From NCBI RefSeq assembly GCF_009184865.1, contig NZ_CP045096.1, positions 9,300,001-9,364,000 on the forward strand: a stretch of DNA of 64,000 nucleotides. The letters run 5' to 3'. Origin of the DNA: Streptomyces phaeolivaceus. Its GTDB lineage: Bacteria; Actinomycetota; Actinomycetes; Streptomycetales; Streptomycetaceae. Under the pieces are notes generated by a model that did no database searches, had not been told where the DNA came from, and saw nothing but the letters and a program-made list of their open reading frames with translations. Position numbers and translations under genes: made by a program. Below, piece by piece: positions 1 through 7,733 of this stretch. Numbering within the stretch: position 1 is the stretch's first letter; each line of letters opens with the position of its first letter.

Positions 1-3000
1 AGGCGCAGGGTGTGATCGTCGCCCGAGGTCACCACCCGGTCTCCGGTCGGGTTGAACACGAGGGAGTTGATCCCACCGACGTGGCCATGGTGAGGGACGG
101 CGGAGGTCGGGTCGGACCCGGCGTCCCACAACCACAGGACACCGTCGTCGTCGCCTACGGCCAGTTGGGAGGGCTCGGCCGGGTTGAAGGCCACAGCGGT
201 GGCCCAGCGGATGTCCGGTACCGGGAGCGGGATTTCGTCGGGGAGGCTCCAGAGGTGCAGTTTGCCTGTCTTGCCGACAGCGGCGAGATTGCGGGCGTCC
301 TCGCTGAAGCCGAGCGAGGTGGCGTTCCCGTAGCTCATGAGGGTCAGGGACGCGTCCTTGCCGAGGAGCGTGGATGTCCTGCCCCGGTTGTTCGGGGCGT
401 CGAGGATCACGGAGCCTTCCTCACCCATCACGGCCAGAGCCCCGGCGGGGTCGAACGCCAGTCCCGCCAGCGTCGCGTAATCCAGGAGTTCGGTGTCGTA
501 GGCCAACTGCTTGTATCGCCCATAACGGCCTTGGTGCCAGGTCCATGAATGAAGCACGGCCTCCTCGTCGCCCGCGACGAGGAGCCGCTCTCCGGGGCGG
601 AAGGCGATCGTCAGGATGTCGGCGCCGTCGCTCTCGATGGGCAGTTTTCTCCAGACGCCGTCCCGCACACTCCATGTCAGCACCCTCCCCGTATCGGTGC
701 CCACGGCGAGAAGCTCGTCACGGTCGTCGCCGGCGATGGCGGTGATTCTCTGCCTGCCCGAGAGAGGAAGGTCCCGCAGCGCGTTCCCCTTCGCGGTCCA
801 GACGCGCATCCCGCCCTTCTCGTCCCCGCTGACGATCCGGCGTCCGCCGGCGAACCAGGCCACCGGTCCCACCGGAGCGCCATGTCCGTCGAGGACGGCC
901 CTGCTGTCGTCCTTCGGGAGGGAGATCCCGGTGATCAGGGCGGCCGAGGTGGCGACTCCCGCTCCCAGGATCAGCCGACGGCTGACCCCGGGGCCAGCTG
1001 CCGGGCGGGCCGCACCGGTTCGGTCGGAGGGCGGCCTCGTACGCGCGGCGAGTGTCTCCTGCAGCCGGACATGACGGAACTGGTAGACGCTGCCCGACTG
1101 ACGCAGTAGTTCCCGCTCGCGGGCGTCGGCGAGGAAGGCCATCAGCCGCCACGGCAGTCGGCCCCGTGCCGCGAGACACAGTCGGGTGACGACGAAGCGT
1201 GGCCAGGCGCGGGTGAGGAGGACCAGCAGCCCGAACGCCGCCGCCGGCAGCAGCATGGCCGGCCCGAGGATCAGCCGGTGAGGGTCCTCCTCGAAGTGGC
1301 CGAGCATCGCCTTCGCGCTGTCACGGGCGAGACTGCCGGGGTCGGAGGTGCCAGGCCGGCCCGCCCAGCCCGTGACGACCCGGAAGACGAGCCGTCCTGT
1401 GAAGTCCCCCGCGGTCCAGCCGATGAGCCCCGTGGCACCCACCACCCCTCCGGACACCACCGCCCCCACCACGGAGGAACGGCGGTCGTGCATGAGGGAG
1501 TGCAGAGGGCCGACCTGAGCCGTTGCTCGGGCCGGTGGAGCCTCCAGCCACTGCTGGGCGGCGAGCGCGAGACCGATGACGGTGGCCAGCGCGGCACAGA
1601 TCATGCCCATCCGGAAGTAGAGCTCGATGGCGTACAGCGACCATGAACTGCCCTCCGCCGTAATGGCGATGACGATCGTGGCCCCCACAATGAGTGGAGC
1701 GACGGACACGGCGGTCAGTACCGCACCATTGCGGAACCCTCGTCCCAACCGTGCCCAGGAGCCGCGAACCGCCAGCGACAGACGGCCGGGAGCACGGTTG
1801 GGGTTGGCGTAACACACGATCGTCGCCAGAACCGCGAAACCTCCGCCGATCACCGCGGAGAAGGACGGGATGTTGTTGCCGACCGAGCCCACGTCAACGC
1901 CGTAGGCGACCCTCCCCCAGAGCGCCGACGCGATCGTCAGCAGGAGCCCGGCCCCGATCCCGATGCCAGGGACCACCCACCGCGACAGCAGACGCTCGCT
2001 CATCCGCCACCACGCGAGGTCGCGTTCCCGGTGGTCGTGCAGATAGCCCGCCAGGAACGTCAGCCAGCGGCGGGCTTGTTCGGCCGTCCATCCGAGGTCG
2101 GGCCCGGCGGCACCGGAGGGGTCACCTGCAGCGGTCGGGGCGGAGGCATAGGCCGCATCGACCAGCCGATCGGTCAGATGCTCCTCCACCGCGTACCGGC
2201 AGTCGAACCTGACCGTGTCCAGCAGTTCGGCGGGATCACCCCCGTGCTGGTAGACGAGCCGCGCGGTGGAGATCATCAGCGGGGTCGACAGGGCCTGTGC
2301 GAGAGCGCTGTCCGGTTCGGCTTCCAGCCGGGCGAGGAGCCCGTCCCAGGCGTTCGCGCCCATAGTGGCAGGCCAGTCCATGTCCTGGAGGTAGGCGATG
2401 ACGTCCTCGGCCCCGACGGGCTGGACCTCCACCACAGGAGCCCGGCGGAGCACCGGCGCACCGCCCCGGATCAGATCCTCGTACTCGGCGGCCCGACACG
2501 TGACGACGATCGGCCTCTCCGTGCCGATGGCCTGGTTGGCCGTCCGGACGGCTGAACGGCGGGCCGCCTCCGGGATCTCGTCGAGGCCGTCGAGCACGGG
2601 CAGCAGCAGTCCGTGGTCGAGCAGCAGACGCGGGATCTCCGTCCGGCCGTTGTAGTACGCGGAGGCCAGTGTCTGAACGGTCCAGCCGTCGAGCGATTCG
2701 CGCACAGGGTCCCAGGAGGAGGCCGGCAGGAGCACCGGGACCGCGCCGCCCTGCTCGCGCTCGGCCAGCAGCCCCAGCGTCAGCAGCAGCGCGACGACCG
2801 TCTTGCCCGCCCCCGGCTCACCGAGGATGACCAGCCGCCGGTTCGGCAGACGCTCGAAGCCCTGGGCGAGCTGACGCGTCACCTGGTCGAATCTGCCGTC
2901 GAACCGGCCGCTCAGACGCATCCGCAGCACCCGTGCCGCATTCACCGCACCCGGCTCGGTGAGCGAACCCGGTCCGAGCCGGTCGGCGACGTTGCGGGAA

Positions 3001-3344
3001 GTCGCCGACCAGGCCAGCGGCAGCACCCGGGGATTGCGCAGCCTGCGCCCCTCCGCCTCTTCCAGCCACTGCGCTCGAAGGGTCAGTGCCAGGTTGTCCG
3101 CCAGCGCGGCGGGATCGGGCGGGGTCTCGTCGTGGCGGAAGTAGTCGGCCAGGGCCACGGCCAGCGACGCGATACCGACGAAAAGGCTCGCCACACCCGC
3201 CCGGCCGTTGGCGGCGTTGACGTTCTCCGCGGTCAGCATCGACACGGCCAGGACGATGAACAACACCGCCGCGCCCGCCAGCAGACCGTTCCGGACCAGA
3301 CGCCGCCGAGACGGTCGTGACCGTCGCGAAGAGTTCCATCTCAC
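1..3344 (-). CDS. NACHT NTPase with membrane segments and C-terminal WD40 repeats (3' end outside window)
   Basis: One open frame of at least 1114 codons runs off the left edge; I checked the frame at five points. Start is GTG at 3344, the first start after an in-frame TGA. Domains seen: two hydrophobic segments near residues 20-60; NACHT with Walker A GEPGAGKT at 175-182 and Walker B LDGLDEIP at about 251-258; then several hydrophobic segments (about residues 440-720); from about residue 815 WD40-like repeats with SGDEKGGMRVW and GDDDGVLWLWD. A second hydrophobic stretch (ILGAGVATSAALITGI) lies just before the propeller. STAND NTPases of this build are ligand-sensing switches; the propeller is probably the sensor and the N terminus a membrane effector. 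Function here is inferred. The Shine-Dalgarno-like GAGGGAAG is far (about 23 nt) from the start, so the start is uncertain. Confidence 0.85.
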   Translation of the reverse strand, partial: MRWNSSRRSRPSRRRLVRNGLLAGAAVLFIVLAVSMLTAENVNAANGRAGVASLFVGIASLAVALADYFRHDETPPDPAALADNLALTLRAQWLEEAEGRRLRNPRVLPLAWSATSRNVADRLGPGSLTEPGAVNAARVLRMRLSGRFDGRFDQVTRQLAQGFERLPNRRLVILGEPGAGKTVVALLLTLGLLAEREQGGAVPVLLPASSWDPVRESLDGWTVQTLASAYYNGRTEIPRLLLDHGLLLPVLDGLDEIPEAARRSAVRTANQAIGTERPIVVTCRAAEYEDLIRGGAPVLRRAPVVEVQPVGAEDVIAYLQDMDWPATMGANAWDGLLARLEAEPDSALAQALSTPLMISTARLVYQHGGDPAELLDTVRFDCRYAVEEHLTDRLVDAAYASAPTAAGDPSGAAGPDLGWTAEQARRWLTFLAGYLHDHRERDLAWWRMSERLLSRWVVPGIGIGAGLLLTIASALWGRVAYGVDVGSVGNNIPSFSAVIGGGFAVLATIVCYANPNRAPGRLSLAVRGSWARLGRGFRNGAVLTAVSVAPLIVGATIVIAITAEGSSWSLYAIELYFRMGMICAALATVIGLALAAQQWLEAPPARATAQVGPLHSLMHDRRSSVVGAVVSGGVVGATGLIGWTAGDFTGRLVFRVVTGWAGRPGTSDPGSLARDSAKAMLGHFEEDPHRLILGPAMLLPAAAFGLLVLLTRAWPRFVVTRLCLAARGRLPWRLMAFLADARERELLRQSGSVYQFRHVRLQETLAARTRPPSDRTGAARPAAGPGVSRRLILGAGVATSAALITGISLPKDDSRAVLDGHGAPVGPVAWFAGGRRIVSGDEKGGMRVWTAKGNALRDLPLSGRQRITAIAGDDRDELLAVGTDTGRVLTWSVRDGVWRKLPIESDGADILTIAFRPGERLLVAGDEEAVLHSWTWHQGRYGRYKQLAYDTELLDYATLAGLAFDPAGALAVMGEEGSVILDAPNNRGRTSTLLGKDASLTLMSYGNATSLGFSEDARNLAAVGKTGKLHLWSLPDEIPLPVPDIRWATAVAFNPAEPSQLAVGDDDGVLWLWDAGSDPTSAVPHHGHVGGINSLVFNPTGDRVVTSGDDHTLR

Positions 3345-3532
3345 GAGGCCATGGTCCGGCGCTGACTTCCCTCAAGTGGGCCGTACACATGGATACAACC
3401 CGAAAGCCTTACCCCCTGAACGTGACCTTGTCGACCCACCGCTTCGGCCCGAGCGGACAACGGCCCTATGAGCCTGGGCGCACAGTCTCGCCCACCTGTC
3501 ATACGGGCAGGGGCGGACAAGGGATGTCCGCC

Positions 3533-3745
3533 TAGTACTGCAACCGCATCTGCGGGTTGTGGCCTCGGCGTTTGTAGTGGGAGCGGCGGGCACGGGCCTG
3601 GCTGCGTCGTCGGAAGCGTGACCAGTGCAGATGATGGTCGTTGCTGTGGTGGCGGGGCGTGACGATGATGTGGCCGATCAGTCGGCGGATCTCCGGGACG
3701 CTGAGGGGTATGAGGTCTTGCTCGTCGTCCGCTCCGCCCCTTTTG
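3533..3745 (-). other. Out-of-frame C-terminal part of the IS701 transposase
   Basis: In the -1 frame relative to the main transposase frame the sequence reads GADDEQDLIPLSVPEIRRL, then HHLHWSRFRRRSQARARRSH and ends MRLQY. This is the expected arginine-rich tail of the family. The last residues are encoded by the left inverted repeat itself, and the stop codon TAG (3535-3533) is supplied by the CTAG target duplication, not by the element. A -1 slip on AAAAGGGG would join this part to the main frame; whether that happens is unknown. Confidence 0.7.
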
Positions 3746-4895
3746 CGGCTTCTGCGGCGCGGACGGCGGTCAGGTAGGCGAGGGCGGCCATGGCCAGGGT
3801 GATGTGGCGGTACCAGGCCCGGTAGAGCCTCACCTGGTAGTGGTCCAGGCCGCACTCGCCCTTGGCGGTCTGGAAGCACTCCTCCACCGCCCACCTCGCG
3901 GCGGCTACCTTGACCAGGTCTTTCAGCCGGGAGGCCACCGATCCGTAGCAGACGTAGTAGGCGATCTCGGTGGGGTCGCTGATGCTGCGGCGGGCCAGAA
4001 CCCAGTGCCCGAAGCCGTTCTCCCAGTACGGGCGGATTTCGCCGTGCGCGCCCTGGCCCCCGGAAACCCGCTTCCACGCTTGCCTGGGCAGGGCGGCGAC
4101 CAACTGGTCCACCCTGGCGTCGCCGCCGTCCGCCGTGGTCACGGTGTCGTTGACCTTGGTGGCCAGTACGTGCGCGATCCTGCGTTCCTCCAGCCATACC
4201 CGCAGGTGCTTGACCTGCCCGTATGCCTCGTCAGCGGTGACCCACGCGAACGGGATGCCTGCGTCGACGGCACGTTGCAGCATCCACTTGCAGTGCTCAT
4301 TCTTGGTCGCGAAGGGGATCTCGTCGTCGATCCCGGCTGCGCGGCAGCGCTCACGGTCATCCGTCCAGGAAACGGGGATGTAGAGCTCACGGTCGATCAA
4401 TGCCCGCCCCCTGGCGGAGGCGTAGGCCAGGAAGGTCCCGATCTGGCAGTTCTCCGTGCGGCCGGCGGTACCTGTGTACTGCCGCTGGACTCCGGCGGAC
4501 TTGGTGCCCTTCTTCAGGAAACCGGTGTCGTCGCAGATCAGGACCGCGTTCTTGGCTCCGATGGTCTCCACGACGAAGTCGCGCACATCGTCGCGGACCG
4601 CGTTCTCGTCCCAGTCGGAGTGGTTGAGCAGGCGCTGGACGCCGTCCGGGCGGAGCTGCCCGACCTGCTCGGACAGCGTCCACCCGTTCTTCTTCTCCAG
4701 CGGCGCGACGAGTCCGTTCAGGTAGTCCAGCGCCCGCTCGCGGGGCTCCGACCTGCCGAAACGGTGGGCGAACCGGGCATGGAGCCCGGCCACCCCCTCG
4801 GACCACGACTCGACCTGCTCAACCGTCAGCGCATCAGCACACAGTCATACCAACGAGACCGCCGACCATCCGTCACGCCAGATGCGGTTGCAGTA
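3536..4895 (-). mobile_element. IS701-family-like insertion sequence, complete ends
   Basis: The element is 1360 bp. It has perfect 17-bp terminal inverted repeats TACTGCAACCGCATCTG at 3536-3552 and, as complement, at 4879-4895. Both ends are flanked by CTAG (3532-3535 and 4896-4899), which is read as a 4-bp target duplication; CTAG-type targets and 4-bp duplications are typical of IS701-family elements. It carries one transposase gene on the minus strand. It lies between the NACHT gene and a decayed region. Family assignment rests on the transposase motif DDTGFLKKG and on the ends. Confidence 0.88.
3678..4793 (-). CDS. IS701 family transposase (frame-broken near C terminus)
   Basis: DDE transposase of 371 residues as read from GTG 4793. 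The motif CDDTGFLKKGTKS holds the first catalytic Asp, VTADEAYG the second, and WAVEECFQTAKGECGLDHYQ the Glu region. Upstream in the same frame, before a TGA, come residues resembling ADALTVEQVESWSEGVAGL, which look like a normal family N terminus, so the true start may be CTG at 4844. The usual C terminus (LIPLSVPEIRRLIGH, then HWSRFRRRSQARARR) is not in this frame; it continues in the -1 frame after a GCAAAAGGGG run at about 3737-3746. This is either a homopolymer indel or a -1 frameshift. The 28 residues after AAKG in the present frame do not look native. Confidence 0.82.
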   Translation of the reverse strand: MAGLHARFAHRFGRSEPRERALDYLNGLVAPLEKKNGWTLSEQVGQLRPDGVQRLLNHSDWDENAVRDDVRDFVVETIGAKNAVLICDDTGFLKKGTKSAGVQRQYTGTAGRTENCQIGTFLAYASARGRALIDRELYIPVSWTDDRERCRAAGIDDEIPFATKNEHCKWMLQRAVDAGIPFAWVTADEAYGQVKHLRVWLEERRIAHVLATKVNDTVTTADGGDARVDQLVAALPRQAWKRVSGGQGAHGEIRPYWENGFGHWVLARRSISDPTEIAYYVCYGSVASRLKDLVKVAAARWAVEECFQTAKGECGLDHYQVRLYRAWYRHITLAMAALAYLTAVRAAEAAKGAERTTSKTSYPSASRRSAD

Positions 4896-5682
4896 CTAGG
4901 ACTCGACGCGGGTCAGCGCCCACATGGAGACGGTGTCGGACGTTCGGTTCCCGGCGAGCGAGCACGTCGGCGACGGCTACCGCCTGGCCTCTCGGCCACG
5001 CCCGCGCGCCGCCGGCACCACCGTCTCGTTCAGCTCCCGCACACCTTCCGGTACGCCGCCTCCAGCATGTACATCCCCACTGCGCCCCGGTCAGGTTCGA
5101 GGACCGTGCTCTCTCGCAGACCTGGGCGACCGCTCGCTCCGGGGCGACCGCGTAGCGCTGCAGGGGCACGTGCGCCCCGCCGGGGGTGGGCAGCGGACTA
5201 CTCAGGGGCTGTCGCATGACCGTGTCCCAAGGCTGCGGCGTGCCCATGTCGCCGCCGACCACCGTCTCAAGACCAGCGCCTGCCCGAGCAGCACCTGGTG
5301 CGTCGGCACTCCTGCGTACCGGCATCGTGCGGAGTTGGCCGGCGGCTCCCGCGCCGAGTCATGGCCGCCCGATATTTGCCGCAGCGTGGGGAGGAAAAGC
5401 TGTCTCCACACTCTCCTCACCCCGTTCGACGAGCCGCCGGAAACAAACCTTCACCTGCTCGGCGTTGTTGATCTCCTAGTCGAAGAGGGGAAGGGGCCGT
5501 GCCTCAAGGCGGCGTTGGGTGGGTTTTGCCTGTGATCGTGTTCGGTTTTCTGAAGGCGGCGTTGCCGGGGAGTGTGGTTCTGGGCTGGGGGATCGGCTGA
5601 CCCTGGCGCCTTGTGGCTGCTGCTTGAGGTCAGAGTGCTTGGGCGGGCCGGAATTCTTTTGGTCGGAGATCGGGGCATAAGG
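4896..5682. other. Decayed coding region next to the IS, no intact gene recognised
   Basis: No convincing open gene is present. Short minus-strand stretches look coding but change frame or meet stops: TVSMWALTRVES ending in a TAG formed at the IS target CTAG; VGMYMLEAAYRKVCGS ending at a TGA; PLQRYAVAPERAVAQVCE in another frame; and EQVKVCFRRLVERGEESV after a TAG. I recognise no family. The IS therefore seems to sit at the 3' end of an already broken gene. Between 5480 and 5680 nothing coding is seen; a 12-base motif AAGGCGGCGTTG occurs twice there. Confidence 0.4.
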
Positions 5683-5868
5683 CTAGAGAATCTCTTGCTG
5701 TTCTAGCCACTTGAGGACCTCGTGCTTCTTGTACAGAACCTTGGAGTTTCTTCCACGGCCCAGCTTGTATCCCTTCAGTCCAAGCTTCGAAGCCTCTCTG
5801 TAGACCCAACTCGTGGACATGCTGAGCATACGCGCCACCTCGGATGTCTCGATGAGCACAGGTTCCAC
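5683..5868 (-). CDS. Small helix-turn-helix protein, excisionase/AlpA-like
   Basis: Sixty-one residues from GTG 5868, giving ETSEVARMLSMSTSWVYREA at the N-terminal half and GRNSKVLYKKHEVLKWLEQQ at the end. The pattern (HTH with MSTSWVYREASKLG, a basic wing, then a short helix) is that of MerR-like excisionases and AlpA-type regulators that travel with integrated plasmids. The frame is open further upstream to an ATG at 6099, but those extra residues look non-coding, so a short form is preferred; GTG 5859 is also possible. No integrase is present nearby, so this may be a leftover of an integrative element. No clear ribosome binding site was seen. Confidence 0.6.
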   Translation of the reverse strand: MEPVLIETSEVARMLSMSTSWVYREASKLGLKGYKLGRGRNSKVLYKKHEVLKWLEQQEIL

Positions 5869-6426
5869 TGAGCGGTGAGGGAGTTGTGGAGTGGCTCGGA
5901 GCGGCACTTCGACTGGGTCATTCTGGGGCCTCACGAGTGGCTTGCTCCTTGCTCTCGACCGAAAAGTACGGTGGTGCGTTTCCGTTTTGCTTTGGTCGAA
6001 TATCGAATGGATGGCGTCCGGTGCGTGAAATTGCCACGCAGGGCCGTCGTGGCGAAACAATGGTCTGTGAAATCGCCGGTTTGGCCAACCGGTGACCATG
6101 CGCTATGTTGCGCGCTCTGACGCGGACGAGGCGCTGTGTGGGCCTGAAGACGAAGTGGTGCCTCACTGTGTCGATCGTCACGAGAGTTTTCGCGGTCGTT
6201 GCGTACGCTGGCCTCGGCCGCATGTAAGGGCAGCCTGCAGGGCGGAGTCGGCTCAGGGCGCTTCTCCGTCTGGACTGATGAACCGTCAGGAAGTCAGGCG
6301 TCTGGTCAGTATGAGTCCTGAGAAACCCTGTGGAAGCTGCTCGAACATGCGACTGTTTGAACGGTGCATAAATAGCCCTTGACCTGCAAGAACGCAGGCA
6401 GGGAGCCTACCTGCGGGAGTACACCG
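5869..6426. other. Intergenic region, visibly lower GC
   Basis: 558 bp between the HTH gene and panD. Stretches such as TTTCCGTTTTGCTTTGG near 5979-5996 and ATAAATAG near 6368 are AT-richer than anything around them, in keeping with imported DNA. A plus-strand frame of 96 codons (6092-6382) has no family resemblance and no good start and is not called. Just before panD, CCTGC-N6-GCAGG (about 6382-6397) and a following GCAGG...CCTGC pair could form leader hairpins. Confidence 0.5.
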
Positions 6427-6846
6427 ATGTTGCGTACCATGTTCAAATCCAAGATCCACCGAGCCACGGTCACCCAGGCCGACCTGCACTACGTCGGGTC
6501 CGTGACCATCGACGCCGACCTGCTCGACGCCGCCGATCTGCTGCCGGGCGAGCTGGTGCACATCGTCGACATCACCAACGGCGCCCGCCTGGAGACCTAC
6601 GTCATCGAGGGCGAGCGCGGTTCCGGGGTTGTCGGGATCAACGGTGCCGCGGCCCATCTCGTCCATCCCGGAGACCTGGTGATCATCATCAGTTACGCTC
6701 AGGTCCCCGACGCCGAGGCCCGCGCCCTGAAGCCCCGGGTCGTGCACGTGGACAGCGGGAACCGGATCGTGGCCCTGGGTTCGGACGCCTCCGAGCCGGT
6801 GCCGGGCTCGGACCAGCGGCGCAGCCCGCGGGCCGTCACCGTCTGA
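6427..6846 (+). CDS. panD: Aspartate 1-decarboxylase
   Basis: Converts L-aspartate to beta-alanine for pantothenate and CoA synthesis in the cytoplasm. 139 residues from ATG 6427, preceded by GGGAG seven bases upstream; an upstream ATG at 6379 would add 16 unlike residues. The proenzyme self-cleavage site is Gly24-Ser25 in [12 protein letters not shown], at the same number as in E. coli PanD, which creates the pyruvoyl cofactor. [14 protein letters not shown] and [20 protein letters not shown] match the conserved core. The last 20 or so residues are a polar tail. It stands alone, with a GNAT gene 47 bp downstream, and is not beside panB or panC. Confidence 0.93.
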   Translation: MLRTMFKSKIHRATVTQADLHYVGSVTIDADLLDAADLLPGELVHIVDITNGARLETYVIEGERGSGVVGINGAAAHLVHPGDLVIIISYAQVPDAEARALKPRVVHVDSGNRIVALGSDASEPVPGSDQRRSPRAVTV

Positions 6847-6893
6847 GCCCGCGCGGGCCGCCCGGCGTCCACGATCCGCACGCGAGGAGTGCC

Positions 6894-7238
6894 ATGAGCG
6901 ACGTACAGATCCGCGACGACCGGGCGGCCGGCCGCCTGGAGGCCTTCGCCGGCGACGAACTGGCCGGTCACATCCAGTACTTCGTCCTCGAATCCCCGCG
7001 CCGCGCGCTCGTCCCGGTCCATACGATCGTCGAGCCCGCGCACGAGGGACAGGGCGTCGCGGGTTCACTGGCCCGCGAGTTGTACGGCATCGCCGCCCGC
7101 GAGGGCGTCGTCGTCGCACCCCTGTGCCCGTACGTCGTCAGGTGGGCCGAACGGCACCCCGAGGAGGCCCCGGCCGTCGACCCGGAGCTGCTGCGGGCCG
7201 CGAAGGACTGGCTGATCGCCCACCCCGAGGGTTTCTGA
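6894..7238 (+). CDS. Small GNAT N-acetyltransferase (YjdJ-like)
   Basis: 114 residues from ATG 6894 with GAGGAG at a good distance. The acetyl-CoA loop is EGQGVAGSLARELYG (about residues 50-64), after a short beta strand ALVPVHTIVEPAHEG. The C-terminal VVAPLCPYVVRWAERHPEEA is typical of the minimal single-domain GNAT group. Substrate unknown. It follows panD on the same strand and may share its transcript. Confidence 0.85.
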   Translation: MSDVQIRDDRAAGRLEAFAGDELAGHIQYFVLESPRRALVPVHTIVEPAHEGQGVAGSLARELYGIAAREGVVVAPLCPYVVRWAERHPEEAPAVDPELLRAAKDWLIAHPEGF

Positions 7239-7356
7239 GGAACCCGGCGGCGAGGACGGTCACGGCGGCCCGGCCGACCGGGTGAGTGGCCGCGCGGCCG
7301 ACGGGTACCCGTGGCACCGGCCCATGGACCGACGTACCCCATGGCTGGAGGACGCG

Positions 7357-7560
7357 ATGACCTACCCCGACCGGGACCCCGTGCACCCGGGCCCCACCCC
7401 GGGACCGGGCCCCGACCGCCCGGAACCCTTCCCGCCGCCCCCGTTCCCCGACCCCGCCCCCGCCCCGGATCCCCGCCCCGTCCCGGAACCGGACCCCGTC
7501 CCCAACCCCCCGGGCCCGGACCCGACCCCGGGCGAACCGAGCCCGGGTCCGCTGTCATAG
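7357..7560 (+). CDS. Short proline-rich hypothetical protein
   Basis: 67 residues from ATG 7357, chosen because GGAGG lies just upstream at about 7346-7350. Nearly every other residue is Pro, with Asp, Gly and Glu between (PDPAPAPDPRPVPEPDPVP). No signal peptide, membrane segment or known domain. It is bounded downstream by a strong hairpin at 7585. Low complexity and overlapping alternative frames make it uncertain that this is translated; the ribosome site is the main support. Confidence 0.45.
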   Translation: MTYPDRDPVHPGPTPGPGPDRPEPFPPPPFPDPAPAPDPRPVPEPDPVPNPPGPDPTPGEPSPGPLS

Positions 7561-7584
7561 CAGAGCGGCGACCCACATGACTGC

Positions 7585-7613
7585 GGCCCGGCGTGAACTT
7601 CTCACGCCGGGCC
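7585..7613. terminator. Hairpin terminator
   Basis: GGCCCGGCGTGA and its exact complement TCACGCCGGGCC pair over 12 bp with a 5-nt loop (ACTTC). It lies after the proline-rich gene and could also serve the convergent gnd transcript. Confidence 0.75.
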
Positions 7614-7626
7614 ACATCAACGAACC

Positions 7627-7692
7627 TCAGGGGCGCGGGGCTGTGACATATGCGGCTCCGCCGCGTGGGCGCGACCGGCCACAACCACCCGC
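7627..7692. repeat. Streptomyces intergenic palindromic repeat, variant
   Basis: AGGGGCGCGGGGCTGTGACA followed by ATGCGGCTCCGCCGCGTGGG and CGACCGGCCACAACCACCC. This belongs to the same family of intergenic GGGGCGCGGGG...CGCGACC elements found at 16841, 27201, 50202 and 56835, but in a variant form with an internal GCGGC/GCCGC hairpin. Confidence 0.55.
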
Positions 7693-7733
7693 AGCCGCCG
7701 ACCGATCAGCACCCCTACCCCCTGAAGGCGCCC

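Noticed and set aside
2818..3390. 190-codon minus frame with ATG start
   Set aside because: Out of frame with the NACHT/WD40 protein, whose Walker motifs and helices are in the frame of GTG 3344.
5451..5678. 75-codon minus frame
   Set aside because: Pro/Ser/Thr/Arg-rich, no start signal, no likeness to any protein known to me.
6092..6382. 96-codon plus frame
   Set aside because: No ribosome site, no family likeness, lies in the low-GC leader of panD.
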